From positions 1,612,001 to 1,676,000 of the forward strand of contig NZ_WNXC01000001.1 of assembly GCF_014172405.1 (NCBI RefSeq): 64,000 bases of DNA, read 5' to 3'. Made by a program: the position numbers and the translations under genes. Shown one piece after another: positions 17,919 to 26,457 of this stretch. Numbering within the stretch: the first letter of the stretch is position 1; every line of letters begins with the position of its first letter. The DNA comes from Pedobacter gandavensis. GTDB lineage: Bacteria; Bacteroidota; Bacteroidia; Sphingobacteriales; Sphingobacteriaceae. The notes beneath the pieces are model-generated. The model saw nothing but the letters and a program-made list of their open reading frames with translations. It had not been told where the DNA came from and did not search any database.

Positions 17919-18499
17919 TGGCCGATCCTATTAAATTGACATTTCATTTTTTGGTGACACCAGGCTCCTTAGCACCTTAAAATTCAAGGGTGACAGAGAA
18001 AAAAAACAGAAATAAATAGGAAGATGATTATGGGAACAGCTAATACCTGAACAGAAAAAACAGCTATTGAACTTCAGGTTTATAAATGCTTCATTAAATG
18101 ATGCAGGGAGATATCGCCAACATAAAGATAACGATATATTTTGATTTTATTCCAGGAACACACGTGGATATTGTCCTTGTCAAGGAATATCAGAAAAACA
18201 CTCCAATTTCTGTTTTGCATTTAATGGATGGAACGGTGAAATGTTTGCACTGGTAATTTGGACTTGCTCTGAAAAGGAAATTTCAAATTTACCCTGTGCT
18301 TTATTTGTTTGCACGGCGATCACCCCATTCGCTCCGCGCATACAATAATTTAGAACTTCCCAGATCCTTTACCGTAACGGTTACAGTTGGCGCTGAGTAA
18401 ATAGTACATCTTTTGATTCATTGAATTCTATAAGGTTAATGAATAGTTAAGTTTTAGGTCAAAAAAACTATCGCATTAACAAAACTATGGTAAGAGCAA
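17919..18499. other. Decayed intergenic region
   Basis: No intact gene is seen. The minus strand between about 18405 and 18235 carries a probable TonB-receptor plug remnant, listed separately. The remainder shows no feature I can support. Confidence 0.45.
18235..18405 (-). pseudogene. Remnant of a TonB-receptor plug domain
   Basis: Read on the minus strand, one frame gives TVTVTVKDLGSSKLLYA and, after a shift, RGANGVIAVQTNK. This matches the conserved plug ending of SusC-like receptors (usually ...DA.A.A.YGSRGANGVI). It is about 55 codons long with a frameshift and no flanking receptor sequence. It is a short decayed trace, called on motif resemblance only. Confidence 0.35.
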
Positions 18500-19021
18500 A
18501 TGAAAAAAAAATGGATAATCGGACTAATAGCAGGACTATACTTTTAAACTGAAATCGGATGTTAAATATTAAGCATTGCATCTTCTTAAAAACACTTTGA
18601 CTTCCGACACCTTGCAAAAGCAATATTTATTTGACCCAGATTTTATGTATGGCATAAAAAACACTAAAAAACCTGCAGAAATTGATTCAAAAAATTATAA
18701 AGCTGTTCATTACATTGGTGGTGGATCTGCGATGTATGATGTGCCTGAAAATAAAGGGATCATCTCTTCTGTTTGTCATGGAACCGCAAAATTAGTGGTT
18801 ACCCTGATTCATTCGAAAAGCAAGATGGAGACTATTTTAAGTACTTTCCATTCTTAATTCAAAAGGCAATTGAAGAAGGAGGAGCAGTTTTTTTGTTTTC
18901 TGCTCGTAACGCCTCACATGTATAAACGGACGGAAGAATAGTCACTGGACAAAATTTTCAATCCTCAAACGGTGTAGCATTAAAGATTATAGAATTAATA
19001 AATGCTGCAAAAAATGAGTAA
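18500..19021 (+). pseudogene. Broken DJ-1/PfpI-family protein
   Basis: The pieces are in order but in different frames: MKKKWIIGLIAG from 18500, then VHYIGGGSAMYDVPENKG and ISSVCHGTAKLV (nucleophile-elbow Cys), then IQKAIEEGG and finally DGRIVTGQNFQSSNGVALKI, ending at a stop at 19019-19021. This is the order of the DJ-1/PfpI type 1 glutamine-amidotransferase-like fold. At least three frame breaks are visible. It lies immediately next to the attC-like palindrome at 19031. Confidence 0.7.
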
Positions 19022-19030
19022 TGGGCTATA

Positions 19031-19105
19031 GCTAACAGCTAGTATGTAATCATCGAGGCTTTAGACTTTCTTACCCCGATCATCACATACTAGCAAAACG
19101 TTAGC
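19031..19105. repeat. attC-like imperfect palindrome of cassette 1
   Basis: The outer boxes are GCTAAC (19031-19036) and GTTAGC (19100-19105). The inner boxes GCTAGTATGT and ACATACTAGC (10 bp) are separated from the outer ones by 1 nt on one side and 5 on the other. Further inside, ATCATCG pairs imperfectly with CGATCAT around a loop of about 15 nt. Two paired box sets with asymmetric spacers are the architecture of integron attC recombination sites. It lies about 50 bp after the stop of the DUF3667 gene, where a cassette attC should be. Confidence 0.6.
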
Positions 19106-19967
19106 CCTTGCGAATGAGATGGCTTGAAAAATTCTAAACTGCGGTTTGCCTATGTTTTAATGAAAATATCTAAGTCCAATGATGTTCAAAATATTATCTA
19201 TCATAAATTTTGTCCCTAAATACAAAACCGCAATAATTACCACTCGACCTATTAGTTGGTATTTTTTAAAATCAAAAACAGAAAAGTATTGACAATAGAA
19301 AATCATCACATATAACAAGGTCAGTGCAATCGCAAAATAGTTTACTGAAACCAGGAAGTCTTTGTCATCACTAAAATTCGTAAAGATGGTTGCGATAAGA
19401 CTAATGGTTAATGTTCCACATAACAAATACAAATTGAGGATTAAGTTTTCTGCATAATTTTGCTTACTCTTCTTAAAAAACCAATAACTCACCAAAGAAA
19501 TAATTGGTATGTTCAGAAAAACTGTAATTTTTGAATAATCCTTTAGTACTTTCAAAAGACCTTTTACTGTTTTTTTATCCTCATACAAAACAGACGCATC
19601 AAATTTTGTCCATTTTTTTATAAAATAACCTATTGTGATCAAAAGAATTATGGTTGCAAAAGAATTAAAGTGCTTTAATCTTTTTCCTTGTACATATTCT
19701 CTAATACTATGTCCTGGTCTGGTAAATAATTCTTTTAAGGTGTAGAAAAAGCCTTTGTCAAAATGAAATATTCCGTGAATAAAATCGTGTTGAAAAACGT
19801 GATGTAACGAAATTCTGTGTGTGGATGTTGCTTGGCTACAATTACTACAAAATTTCTCTACAATTACCTCATTACAATTTAAACAGTTTTTTGTCATTAG
19901 TCAGTTAAAATATATCGTCAATTTATATTCCTTTTCGTGGTCTGCGGTCTGTTGGTATTACAGCTAA
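19036..19967 (-). mobile_element. Integron-like gene cassette 1 (DUF3667 cargo)
   Basis: Read on the minus strand, the unit starts at GTTAGC (19968-19963), contains one ORF with little spare sequence, and ends at the GTTAGC at the far side of the attC-like palindrome. Boundaries are set by the G/TTAGC crossover expected for integrons. A promoter-like TATATTTG lies 3 bp outside the unit on the 5' side, which would act as an external cassette promoter. No integron integrase is present. The cassette interpretation is inference from architecture. Confidence 0.5.
19157..19897 (-). CDS. DUF3667 membrane protein
   Basis: The 246-residue protein starts with a four-cysteine zinc ribbon (CLNCNEVIVEKFCSNC, residues about 5-20), followed by the family stretch ISLHHVFQHDFIHG and LKELFTRPGHSIREYVQGKR. 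About four to five membrane segments fill the C-terminal part. DUF3667 proteins are widespread in Bacteroidota and have no established function. It is the only ORF of cassette 1. The base composition is AT-richer than the neighbouring qorB-like gene, in line with recent arrival. Confidence 0.85.
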   Translation of the reverse strand: MTKNCLNCNEVIVEKFCSNCSQATSTHRISLHHVFQHDFIHGIFHFDKGFFYTLKELFTRPGHSIREYVQGKRLKHFNSFATIILLITIGYFIKKWTKFDASVLYEDKKTVKGLLKVLKDYSKITVFLNIPIISLVSYWFFKKSKQNYAENLILNLYLLCGTLTISLIATIFTNFSDDKDFLVSVNYFAIALTLLYVMIFYCQYFSVFDFKKYQLIGRVVIIAVLYLGTKFMIDNILNIIGLRYFH

Positions 19968-20008
19968 CTCTCAAATATATGCAATAGCATTCTATCTACC
20001 GAATAACT
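19963..20008 (-). promoter_or_regulatory. Promoter plus recombination core upstream of DUF3667
   Basis: On the minus strand the order is ATGCTATTGCATATATTTG, then GAGAGTTAGC. The -7 box TATATTTG occupies 19979-19972 and the GTTAGC core 19968-19963. Almost the same 40 bp recurs upstream of the GH20 gene (63407-63452), and a shorter version recurs upstream of the alpha/beta hydrolase (61286-61306). This layout (promoter directly before the cassette joint) resembles Pc/attI of integrons. Confidence 0.55.
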
Positions 20009-20077
20009 TTTATCCTTCTTACACCATTAAATGCATAATTTTGAAATATAAACGATGTGTATTTTGAAAACAACAAC

Positions 20078-20953
20078 CTAATAAATCTGAGCGATAAACT
20101 GGGTCATGGTTGTCGGTTTTCTACCTAAGAATCTTGCTAACGTATCATTTGAAACATCCATTGTGCCTTCTGCATGAGCCATCGCCCACATGGTAAACAT
20201 ACCAATATACAGGTCTGGAACTTCAAGCTGTTTCATTTTAGATTCAAATAGATCAACTTCTAGGGACTGATATTTAACCTCTTTTCCCAACTGACCAGCT
20301 ATAGCCTTCGCGATTTCAGTAAAAGAGACGGAAGTAGAATTGGTTAAACTATAAATTTGATTTTCATGTCCTTCTGTAGTTAATACCTGCGCAGCAGCTT
20401 CTGCTAACTCTTCGCGAAGCACATAACTTGCTTTACCTTCCTTTGCAGGAAATAATAGAACACCAGTCTCCGCTACTTTTTCCCCAGCAAAAACTGGGAT
20501 CATTTCCAGATAAATACCATTCTGAAGAATTGTATAATCGATGCCACTAGCCATCAGGTATGCTTCTGTTTGCGCATGTGAATTCTGAAATGCGGCTATT
20601 GACGAATTCTCAAAGTTTGTCTTCCTCACAAAAGAGGTATAAACAATATGTTTAACATTGGCCTCTTTCGCAGCCTTTATGGTGTTTATGTGCTGAGCGG
20701 TCCTGTTTTCGACAGCTTGTCTATCGTTGCTGGAAACCAATAATAGCTTCTCTACTCCTTGAAATGCTTTAACCAACGAATCATAATCAGTGTAATCCCC
20801 AACCTTTACTTCAATTCCCCTGATTTTCAGACGGTCTGCATTTGCTGCGTTTCTGACTAAGGCGGAAATTTCCGAAGTTCTAACACCTTTGTTTAATAAA
20901 TGGTCTATGGCTTTCGAGCCGAATTGACCTGTGGCACCTGTTACTAAAATCAT
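20078..20953 (-). CDS. qorB: NmrA-like NAD(P)H-binding oxidoreductase (QorB type)
   Basis: The 291-residue atypical SDR begins MILVTGATGQFGSKAIDHLL with the GxxGxxG nucleotide motif. It continues with YTSFVRKTNFENSSIAAFQN and HAQTEAYLMASGIDYTILQNG, the pattern of E. coli YtfG (QorB) quinone reductases and relatives. It lacks the classical YxxxK triad, as expected for this subgroup. It is divergent from an HxlR regulator across 106 bp, the same arrangement as qorB-qorR in E. coli. It probably reduces quinones or reactive electrophiles under thiol or quinone stress. Confidence 0.82.
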   Translation of the reverse strand: MILVTGATGQFGSKAIDHLLNKGVRTSEISALVRNAANADRLKIRGIEVKVGDYTDYDSLVKAFQGVEKLLLVSSNDRQAVENRTAQHINTIKAAKEANVKHIVYTSFVRKTNFENSSIAAFQNSHAQTEAYLMASGIDYTILQNGIYLEMIPVFAGEKVAETGVLLFPAKEGKASYVLREELAEAAAQVLTTEGHENQIYSLTNSTSVSFTEIAKAIAGQLGKEVKYQSLEVDLFESKMKQLEVPDLYIGMFTMWAMAHAEGTMDVSNDTLARFLGRKPTTMTQFIAQIY

Positions 20954-20992
20954 AATCTATATTTTGTTGTGATGTAAACCTAGGCATATTAA

Positions 20993-21005
20993 TATACTAA
21001 GTATA
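20993..21005. promoter_or_regulatory. Palindrome TATACT-A-AGTATA between qorB and hxlR
   Basis: This is a perfect 6+6 inverted repeat around one A. It lies between the divergent starts, next to a second palindrome at 21037. It is probably an operator for the adjacent HxlR regulator. Confidence 0.55.
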
Positions 21006-21028
21006 CTTTGTTATTAAAGATTAGTCTA

Positions 21029-21054
21029 TACTTTTGTATACTAAGAATAGTATA
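21029..21054 (+). promoter_or_regulatory. hxlR promoter box overlapping operator
   Basis: The -7 box TACTTTTG (21029-21036) has a TTTG element about 18 bp upstream (21007-21010). It abuts the inverted repeat TATACT-N6-AGTATA (21037-21054), which ends 5 bp before the ATG. A regulator bound there would block its own transcription, so autorepression is likely. Confidence 0.6.
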
Positions 21055-21059
21055 ATCAT

Positions 21060-21437
21060 ATGAGTGATTTCAAGGAATTATTAGATAGAGATAAAGTGCA
21101 ACAGTGCCCAAGACATTATGTGCTGGCCTTAACGGACACTTTAAATGTCATAAATGGTAAATGGAAGCTACCGATAATTGCCTCGTTACTACACGGGAAA
21201 ATCCGGTTTAAAGATTTACAAGACAACATCGATAAAATAACTCCCAGAATGTTATCAAAAGAATTGAAAGAACTGGAAATCAACGGAATTATAGAACGTA
21301 AAGTGTACAATCAAACTCCGGTATTAATAGAATACCTGCTCACAGAATCTGGTCAGCAAATAACGAGTGTAATTGACGCTATGATTGACTGGGGGATGCT
21401 CCATAGAACCGAATCGATCAAAAGCAGGTGGACATAA
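21060..21437 (+). CDS. HxlR-family winged-helix regulator (QorR-like)
   Basis: The 125-residue protein has the HxlR core: C at residue 18 (QQCPRHY), then LNVINGKWKLPIIASLLHGK, RFKDLQDNIDKITPRMLSKE and LKELEINGIIERKVYNQTPV. A cysteine near the N-terminus, here C18, is the redox switch in several relatives (YodB, HypR, QorR). It is divergent from the QorB-like gene and probably represses it, and itself, through the palindromes in the 106-bp gap. Confidence 0.88.
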   Translation: MSDFKELLDRDKVQQCPRHYVLALTDTLNVINGKWKLPIIASLLHGKIRFKDLQDNIDKITPRMLSKELKELEINGIIERKVYNQTPVLIEYLLTESGQQITSVIDAMIDWGMLHRTESIKSRWT

Positions 21438-21513
21438 GAGTTTACACATTTTAATTTAGCTTATCGTTGTATTATTCGATAATTTTGATTCGGCAATCTA
21501 ATCACCACGATCT

Positions 21514-22203
21514 ATGAAAACACTTCGCATAATCACAGCTACAGCCCTATTATCCTGTCTGATCTATTCCTGTTCGACTTCCAAAAACACTCCTGATGAG
21601 GGAAAAAGAAAACGCAGCAAAATTACAACCATTACCCCCGGTTTAAAAAACCCGACCAGATCTGTAATTAATGCAAGTGGCGACGGACTGACCCCAGGAA
21701 TCGGCCTACCAGCAACTCCGGGTTCAAAGGAAAATGCAACCAACATAGCCAGCAGTGCAATTGGAAGAGCCAATAACCTAGTAAAAGGGAAATCACAGAA
21801 CCTGGAAATGCTGACAGACGAAGAGTTGATCAATAGAATGGCCACAGCTCAACAAATGGAAATCACAGCGAGCAACAGGGTCAGTAGAACCACAAGCAAA
21901 GACAAAATTAAAAACTACGCCTCCATGGTTTCTGCCAATCATACGGAGATTCAGAAGGAATTAAAAAAGCTCAGTTCACAGAAAAACATGGTACTGGAGA
22001 ACCAGGTATTATTGGGTGGCAATCCTAAAACAGATCAGGATTTTGTTAAAATGATGCTGGAAAGCAACCAAAACCTCCTCAGGCTATATACGGTAGGCAG
22101 TAATTCTAAAGATCCTGAACTGAAGCTATTTACACTAAAACAGTTACCTATATTGAGAAAGCACCTGGAAATCGCTCAGGAATTGAGTCAGGAAATCAAA
22201 TAA
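21514..22203 (+). CDS. DUF4142-type lipoprotein
   Basis: The N-terminus is a lipoprotein signal (LLSCLIYSCST, lipidated Cys at about residue 20). The C-terminal 130 residues form a helical domain with NRVSRTTSKDKIKNYASMVS, VSANHTEIQKELKKLSSQK, and QDFVKMMLESNQNLLRLY, resembling DUF4142 ferritin-like helical proteins. The usual His of those domains is present in NHTEIQ. It is followed by the amidohydrolase gene after 8 bp, so the two are probably cotranscribed. Function is unknown. Confidence 0.72.
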   Translation: MKTLRIITATALLSCLIYSCSTSKNTPDEGKRKRSKITTITPGLKNPTRSVINASGDGLTPGIGLPATPGSKENATNIASSAIGRANNLVKGKSQNLEMLTDEELINRMATAQQMEITASNRVSRTTSKDKIKNYASMVSANHTEIQKELKKLSSQKNMVLENQVLLGGNPKTDQDFVKMMLESNQNLLRLYTVGSNSKDPELKLFTLKQLPILRKHLEIAQELSQEIK

Positions 22204-22211
22204 ATACAATC

Positions 22212-23969
22212 GTGAATAGACAAATTGCGCTCATCTACCTATCTATCCTGGGAGGATTGATACTCCCTAAACACAGTCTAAGTCAGGATAAAATCATTTA
22301 TTCTATCTATAAGATGGAACGCAAAATCGGTACTGAAGAAGTCCTCAGTACGCAAGCAAATGGTCAGGTAACTGACCAAATTAACATCGTCACAAATGAT
22401 CGTGGTGCTGATATGGCTTTAAATTGCTTGTTTACCAGCAACAGCGAAAAGACAAGCTATCGCTCTGTAGGGCATACCTCCAGATTTAAAAAAGAACATG
22501 CTGACACTACGTTCATAACAGGTACCAACTTCCCGATAAGTGACAACGGCTCTATCTGGATGAAATCGCAACTCCTCTCCTTCTGGCTGAAAAATGGCAA
22601 GCCCAAAACCATTAAATCTGCCTGGAATGGCGAACTCAGCACCATCACGAAAATTGCAGAAGAAACTGACCCTTTAACCCAACAAACATTAAGCGTTATA
22701 GAACTCAAAAACCAGCACAATGAAATACTCTGGATCAATGCGGAGGGGCATGCGGTATACCTGGCCAGTTGCGATACAGAAGGTGACAAAAGAGAAATCA
22801 TCGATAACAAATACCTTTCTTTTTTCAATAATTTCAACATTAAATCAAATGAATATCTGATCGAAACTTATAGGAAAGCAAACAAAAGCCTGGCAGTATC
22901 CTACGAAAACATCGTGCTGACTGGAGGTAATGTCATTGACCTGGCCGATGGCGGAAAAATCCTATATGACAACATGCTGTTGATTAAAAATGGAAAGATA
23001 GAATATATTGGAAAAACAGATCGACAGCTTATTCCGGAAGGAGCACATGTAATTGATGTCACCAATAAATTCTTGATTCCGGGTTTATGGAACATGCATG
23101 TCCATATTTTCCATCCGGATTACCTAAAAAAAGAACTCCTGACCGGAGTAACCAGTGTAAGGGATATGGCCAATGAATTTGACTTTGTTTCCCGCTTAAA
23201 GAAATCAATAGCCGAGCCCCATTTTCCCGCTCCAAGATTGATGACCGCAGGTGTCATCGATGGGAACTCAAAATTTAGCCTCGGCATTGTTATCGCAACA
23301 GATGATAAAACGGCTAAACAAGAAGTAAAAAGATATTATGATACTGGATTTGACCAGATCAAAGTATATTCTTACGTAAAGAAAAATGTCTTAACTGCAA
23401 TTGTAACCGAAGCAAACCGCTACCATATGGATGTGGTTGGTCATCTTCCTGTCGGCTACCTCCTGGGTACTGTAGTGGATAACGGGATAAAAAGCATCAG
23501 TCATATTCATTATTTCATGAATAGTCTTAAATGGGGGAAAGATAACCTGATCACCGACAATAAGGTTTTACTGGATCACATTAAAGAGAAAAATATATAT
23601 CTGGACCCTACACTAAATGTGTATTCCTTAACTGGAGACCCGAAAATTGGGAATTATAAAAGAATCCTGAAACAACTTCATGCCTATGGTATTCCCGTTG
23701 TTGCTGGCACAGACAATGAAGGAAGTCTGATTCAAGAACTGGAAAGTTACGTATCCCTCGGATTTAGTCCTTTGGAAGCACTTCAATCGGCAACCATCAT
23801 ACCTGCAAAAATGATGAATATGACTCATCAAAGTGGTAGCCTTCATCAGGGCAAAAACTCAGATATATTGGTATTGAATGCCAATCCATTGGAAAATATC
23901 TCTGCACTTCAGCAACTGAACATCATTATTAAAGGTCAATCCATCATCATGAAAGAAAAGGAGCAATAA
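22212..23969 (+). CDS. Secreted amidohydrolase-family protein
   Basis: The 585-residue protein starts with GTG and a signal peptide (LPKHSLSQ). The first 200 residues are a Bacteroidota-specific extension. The amidohydrolase domain follows: NKFLIPGLWNMHVHIFHP (HxH metal site), VVGHLPVG, SISHIHYF (His ligands), VVAGTDNEGS (catalytic Asp), and LEALQSATIIPAKMM with the closing SDILVLNANPL. This resembles imidazolonepropionase-like and prolidase-like periplasmic amidohydrolases. The substrate is unknown. It is coupled to the DUF4142 lipoprotein gene upstream. Confidence 0.85.
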   Translation: MNRQIALIYLSILGGLILPKHSLSQDKIIYSIYKMERKIGTEEVLSTQANGQVTDQINIVTNDRGADMALNCLFTSNSEKTSYRSVGHTSRFKKEHADTTFITGTNFPISDNGSIWMKSQLLSFWLKNGKPKTIKSAWNGELSTITKIAEETDPLTQQTLSVIELKNQHNEILWINAEGHAVYLASCDTEGDKREIIDNKYLSFFNNFNIKSNEYLIETYRKANKSLAVSYENIVLTGGNVIDLADGGKILYDNMLLIKNGKIEYIGKTDRQLIPEGAHVIDVTNKFLIPGLWNMHVHIFHPDYLKKELLTGVTSVRDMANEFDFVSRLKKSIAEPHFPAPRLMTAGVIDGNSKFSLGIVIATDDKTAKQEVKRYYDTGFDQIKVYSYVKKNVLTAIVTEANRYHMDVVGHLPVGYLLGTVVDNGIKSISHIHYFMNSLKWGKDNLITDNKVLLDHIKEKNIYLDPTLNVYSLTGDPKIGNYKRILKQLHAYGIPVVAGTDNEGSLIQELESYVSLGFSPLEALQSATIIPAKMMNMTHQSGSLHQGKNSDILVLNANPLENISALQQLNIIIKGQSIIMKEKEQ

Positions 23970-24002
23970 TCTCCCTTTCTTAAACACCTTGTTTGGGACC
24001 TG

Positions 24003-25334
24003 TCATTGAAGTATTTGACTTATGGTCTTCATCATGGAGTTTTCACCAACTGCATCATAATCGCCAGCCCAAAGATAAACTCCTTTAAAACCCTTCTCCT
24101 TGATGTAATTGGCTTTTTGAGTAGTCAGTGGAATTCCATCATAATAAACACCTTTTGCTTCAGCAGCTGTAAAGTTTTTTTGTGCAGCTGTTGGATCTTT
24201 TAACAAAATATCCCTATAGGTGATGTAATCAGAGGATTTCCAGGTCGCATTTACACCCTCTCCTATTAATTCCAGATACCTTAAACCAAAAGCCGGTACT
24301 CCCATCACAATTTTGTTAGCCGGAAAACCTTTATTTTGCCAGAGCTCTGCTCCTTGAATCATATAACTAAGAGGAGATTGGTTTCCTGGATGGGCTCCGG
24401 GCTCAACACGATTCTCATAATTAAATGCACGAACATTTATCCAATCAGCAGTGGACATCCCTGTATATTCCCAGTGCAAATAGTCTATGGCTACCGTGGC
24501 AGTAATCATACTTCCTGTAGGTAATGCCTTCCTTAACTCTGACAAGAAAGGACCAACAGATTGAACACTTTTACGAGGAATATCATATAACTCGTGACTG
24601 AGGTCTGTCATCATCACATCTATTCCATCTAGCTTCCGCTCCCGCACATATTCAGCAAGGATTTTAACCAACTTAGCTCTTTGAGATACATCACTAATGT
24701 TCCGACCAAAATCCGTATTACCGTGGAATGTCCATCCTTCCATTCCCCGCAGTCGGCCGGTAACACCTAGTAACACAGGAATACCATTCAAATGGCCTCT
24801 GGCAACCAACTCATCTACATTTTGATGCAGATCTCCTTTTGAAAAATCGACACTACCATTGGCAAGTACCCGAGCGCCATTAAAAGCCACATGAGAAACA
24901 TTGGACCAGTTCACATGGGCAGAGATCCCATTTTCGGAAAGATAGGACATGCGCACAAAAGAGCTTAATTTGGGTGTATAGCTGGATGGATTTACCAGAA
25001 CCCTAGACAAACGTGTTTCAGTCTGTCCATTAAATGTGGCTTCCAATTTAACCTCAAATTCACCTCCTGTAGTTGGGGTAAATGTAAAGGTGGTGTCCGT
25101 CGATACTTGTTTACCATCTACCGTCCACCTTATTTTTGTGGCAAGCCCTGGAACAGGAGTAAATAGCAGTCGGTTATAAGCAGCCGATTGTCCCTCCTGT
25201 ATCACTCTGATAGGTGATTGAAACACCAAGCCCTGATCAAAAATTTGGAGAGTACCGCTGTAGACCTCATTCTTGTTTTTTTTACACCCGAGCAAAACCA
25301 TCAGGGGAAATAAAATGTAGACTATTTTTTTCAT
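24003..25334 (-). CDS. GH18-like lipoprotein with degenerate catalytic motif
   Basis: A lipoprotein signal (LMVLLGCKK, Cys17) is followed by a PKD-like domain (about residues 30-118) and a GH18-type TIM barrel. The barrel has the expected elements GIPVLLGVTGRLRG, GSMITATVAID and a C-terminal KGVYLWAGDYD. The usual DxxDxDxE motif reads DGIDVMMT (236-243): the two first Asp are kept, but the third Asp is M241 and the catalytic Glu is T243. It may be a carbohydrate-binding, non-hydrolytic member or use another residue (D244). It stands alone on the minus strand. Confidence 0.75.
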   Translation of the reverse strand: MKKIVYILFPLMVLLGCKKNKNEVYSGTLQIFDQGLVFQSPIRVIQEGQSAAYNRLLFTPVPGLATKIRWTVDGKQVSTDTTFTFTPTTGGEFEVKLEATFNGQTETRLSRVLVNPSSYTPKLSSFVRMSYLSENGISAHVNWSNVSHVAFNGARVLANGSVDFSKGDLHQNVDELVARGHLNGIPVLLGVTGRLRGMEGWTFHGNTDFGRNISDVSQRAKLVKILAEYVRERKLDGIDVMMTDLSHELYDIPRKSVQSVGPFLSELRKALPTGSMITATVAIDYLHWEYTGMSTADWINVRAFNYENRVEPGAHPGNQSPLSYMIQGAELWQNKGFPANKIVMGVPAFGLRYLELIGEGVNATWKSSDYITYRDILLKDPTAAQKNFTAAEAKGVYYDGIPLTTQKANYIKEKGFKGVYLWAGDYDAVGENSMMKTISQILQ

Positions 25335-25509
25335 AGGAATGCATTTAATTAATCGTGCTTAAGTAGAGATTAAATAAAAATGTTCATAGCATGTAAATTG
25401 ATTTACCCTCTGAAAGAAAAGAACAACAATCAGCAGATTACCAACTCATTTGTCTTAAAACTAAAAACTAAGTTAATCTTTTTATTGACAATTGGAAACA
25501 CCAATTATG

Positions 25510-26070
25510 TTACAACAGGAACTTGACCGACAGGTAAATCACTCGTGGACGCAAGAAATATTCTTGATAAAAATCTGAATTGGCATCTATGGATTGTGAA
25601 ATGAGTGATCTCACGTTAAAGGTATTACTTAGCCCCAAAATATAGGCTGTTTTACTTTTCGGTTGCGTATAAGTAACCTTTGCCTCATTAAAGAAATAGT
25701 TTGTTTTTCCTCCGATTGCCCTAAAGTATTGATACTCGAAGTTAGTCTCCGCGATCATCGTTTTTTGAAATTGGTAAGCCAAAGTGGTTTTGTATTGTCC
25801 AGATCTTGATGAGGACTGAAATGGTTGCAACGCACTGGTCGTTTTTGCTGATCCAAAACTTTCCCTGCCCTCCAGATTAAAATTAAATTTTTCTGACATT
25901 TTACTATCAAACACCAAACTCAAGGTGTAATTATTGTTTTTATAATCCTGTAGGTTACCATTCTGCAGAATATTTTGATTCGAAAAGTTCACATCAATAT
26001 TAAATTTAGCGGTTGTGCTTAAAGCATAGATATACTTACTTGCGTTCAAATTCAGCGTGAAACGCTCCAT
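25510..26070 (-). pseudogene. C-terminal fragment of an outer-membrane beta-barrel receptor
   Basis: The 186-residue translation consists of alternating amphipathic strands (NNYTLSLVFDSKM, MIAETNFEYQYF, YFLRPRVIYLSVKFLL) and ends in an outer-membrane-type C-terminus. There is no signal peptide, plug or N-terminal barrel, and no in-frame continuation upstream of 26070. It looks like the tail of a TonB-dependent or similar receptor whose front was deleted. Confidence 0.6.
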
Positions 26071-26329
26071 CTCAGATATTAGAAATATCTATAACATGTT
26101 TTTGTTTACTACAACATCCAATATAAACACCAATCATTCCCAGGCTCACCGAATTTCTAGCCCAATTTTTTCCTGATTTTTCTTAATATCCAAATTTCCG
26201 AGCGAACAAACACACTGTTAAAAGACACGTAATAAACCAAATAGACCATATAAAACCCAGTTTACCATTGTCCTTCCAAATAAAAACTACCAAATCCATA
26301 GATTTTATTCTATTAATCAAAAAGAGTAC
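26071..26329. other. Intergenic region before the leader ORF
   Basis: I see no gene in this region. It is AT-rich and would hold the upstream control of the leader/TonB receptor unit. Confidence 0.4.
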
Positions 26330-26337
26330 TATATTTG
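26330..26337 (+). promoter_or_regulatory. Putative -7 box of the leader/TonB receptor unit
   Basis: TATATTTG matches TAnnTTTG and lies 33 bp before the leader ORF ATG. The -33 box is weak. Confidence 0.45.
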
Positions 26338-26370
26338 CATAACCGATTAAAGTATTACCAATACAACCAA

Positions 26371-26457
26371 ATGAAAACAGATTTGCGTTTTATACGAAAA
26401 AAAAGAAAAACCCTTGAAGCAGGAATCCCTTTCCGCTTAGCCTGTTGTTGTTGTTGA
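26371..26457 (+). CDS. Poly-cysteine leader peptide ORF
   Basis: This 28-codon ORF begins MKTDLRFIRKKRK, is basic in the middle, and ends FRLACCCC followed by TGA, with four consecutive TGT codons. It lies 139 bp upstream of the TonB receptor start on the same strand. Poly-cysteine short ORFs act as cysteine-responsive attenuators upstream of sulfur genes in mycobacteria, and similar leader peptides occur in streptomycetes. By analogy, ribosome stalling at the Cys run when charged tRNA-Cys is low could raise receptor expression. The ORF is seen directly; the regulatory role is inference. Confidence 0.6.
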   Translation: MKTDLRFIRKKRKTLEAGIPFRLACCCC

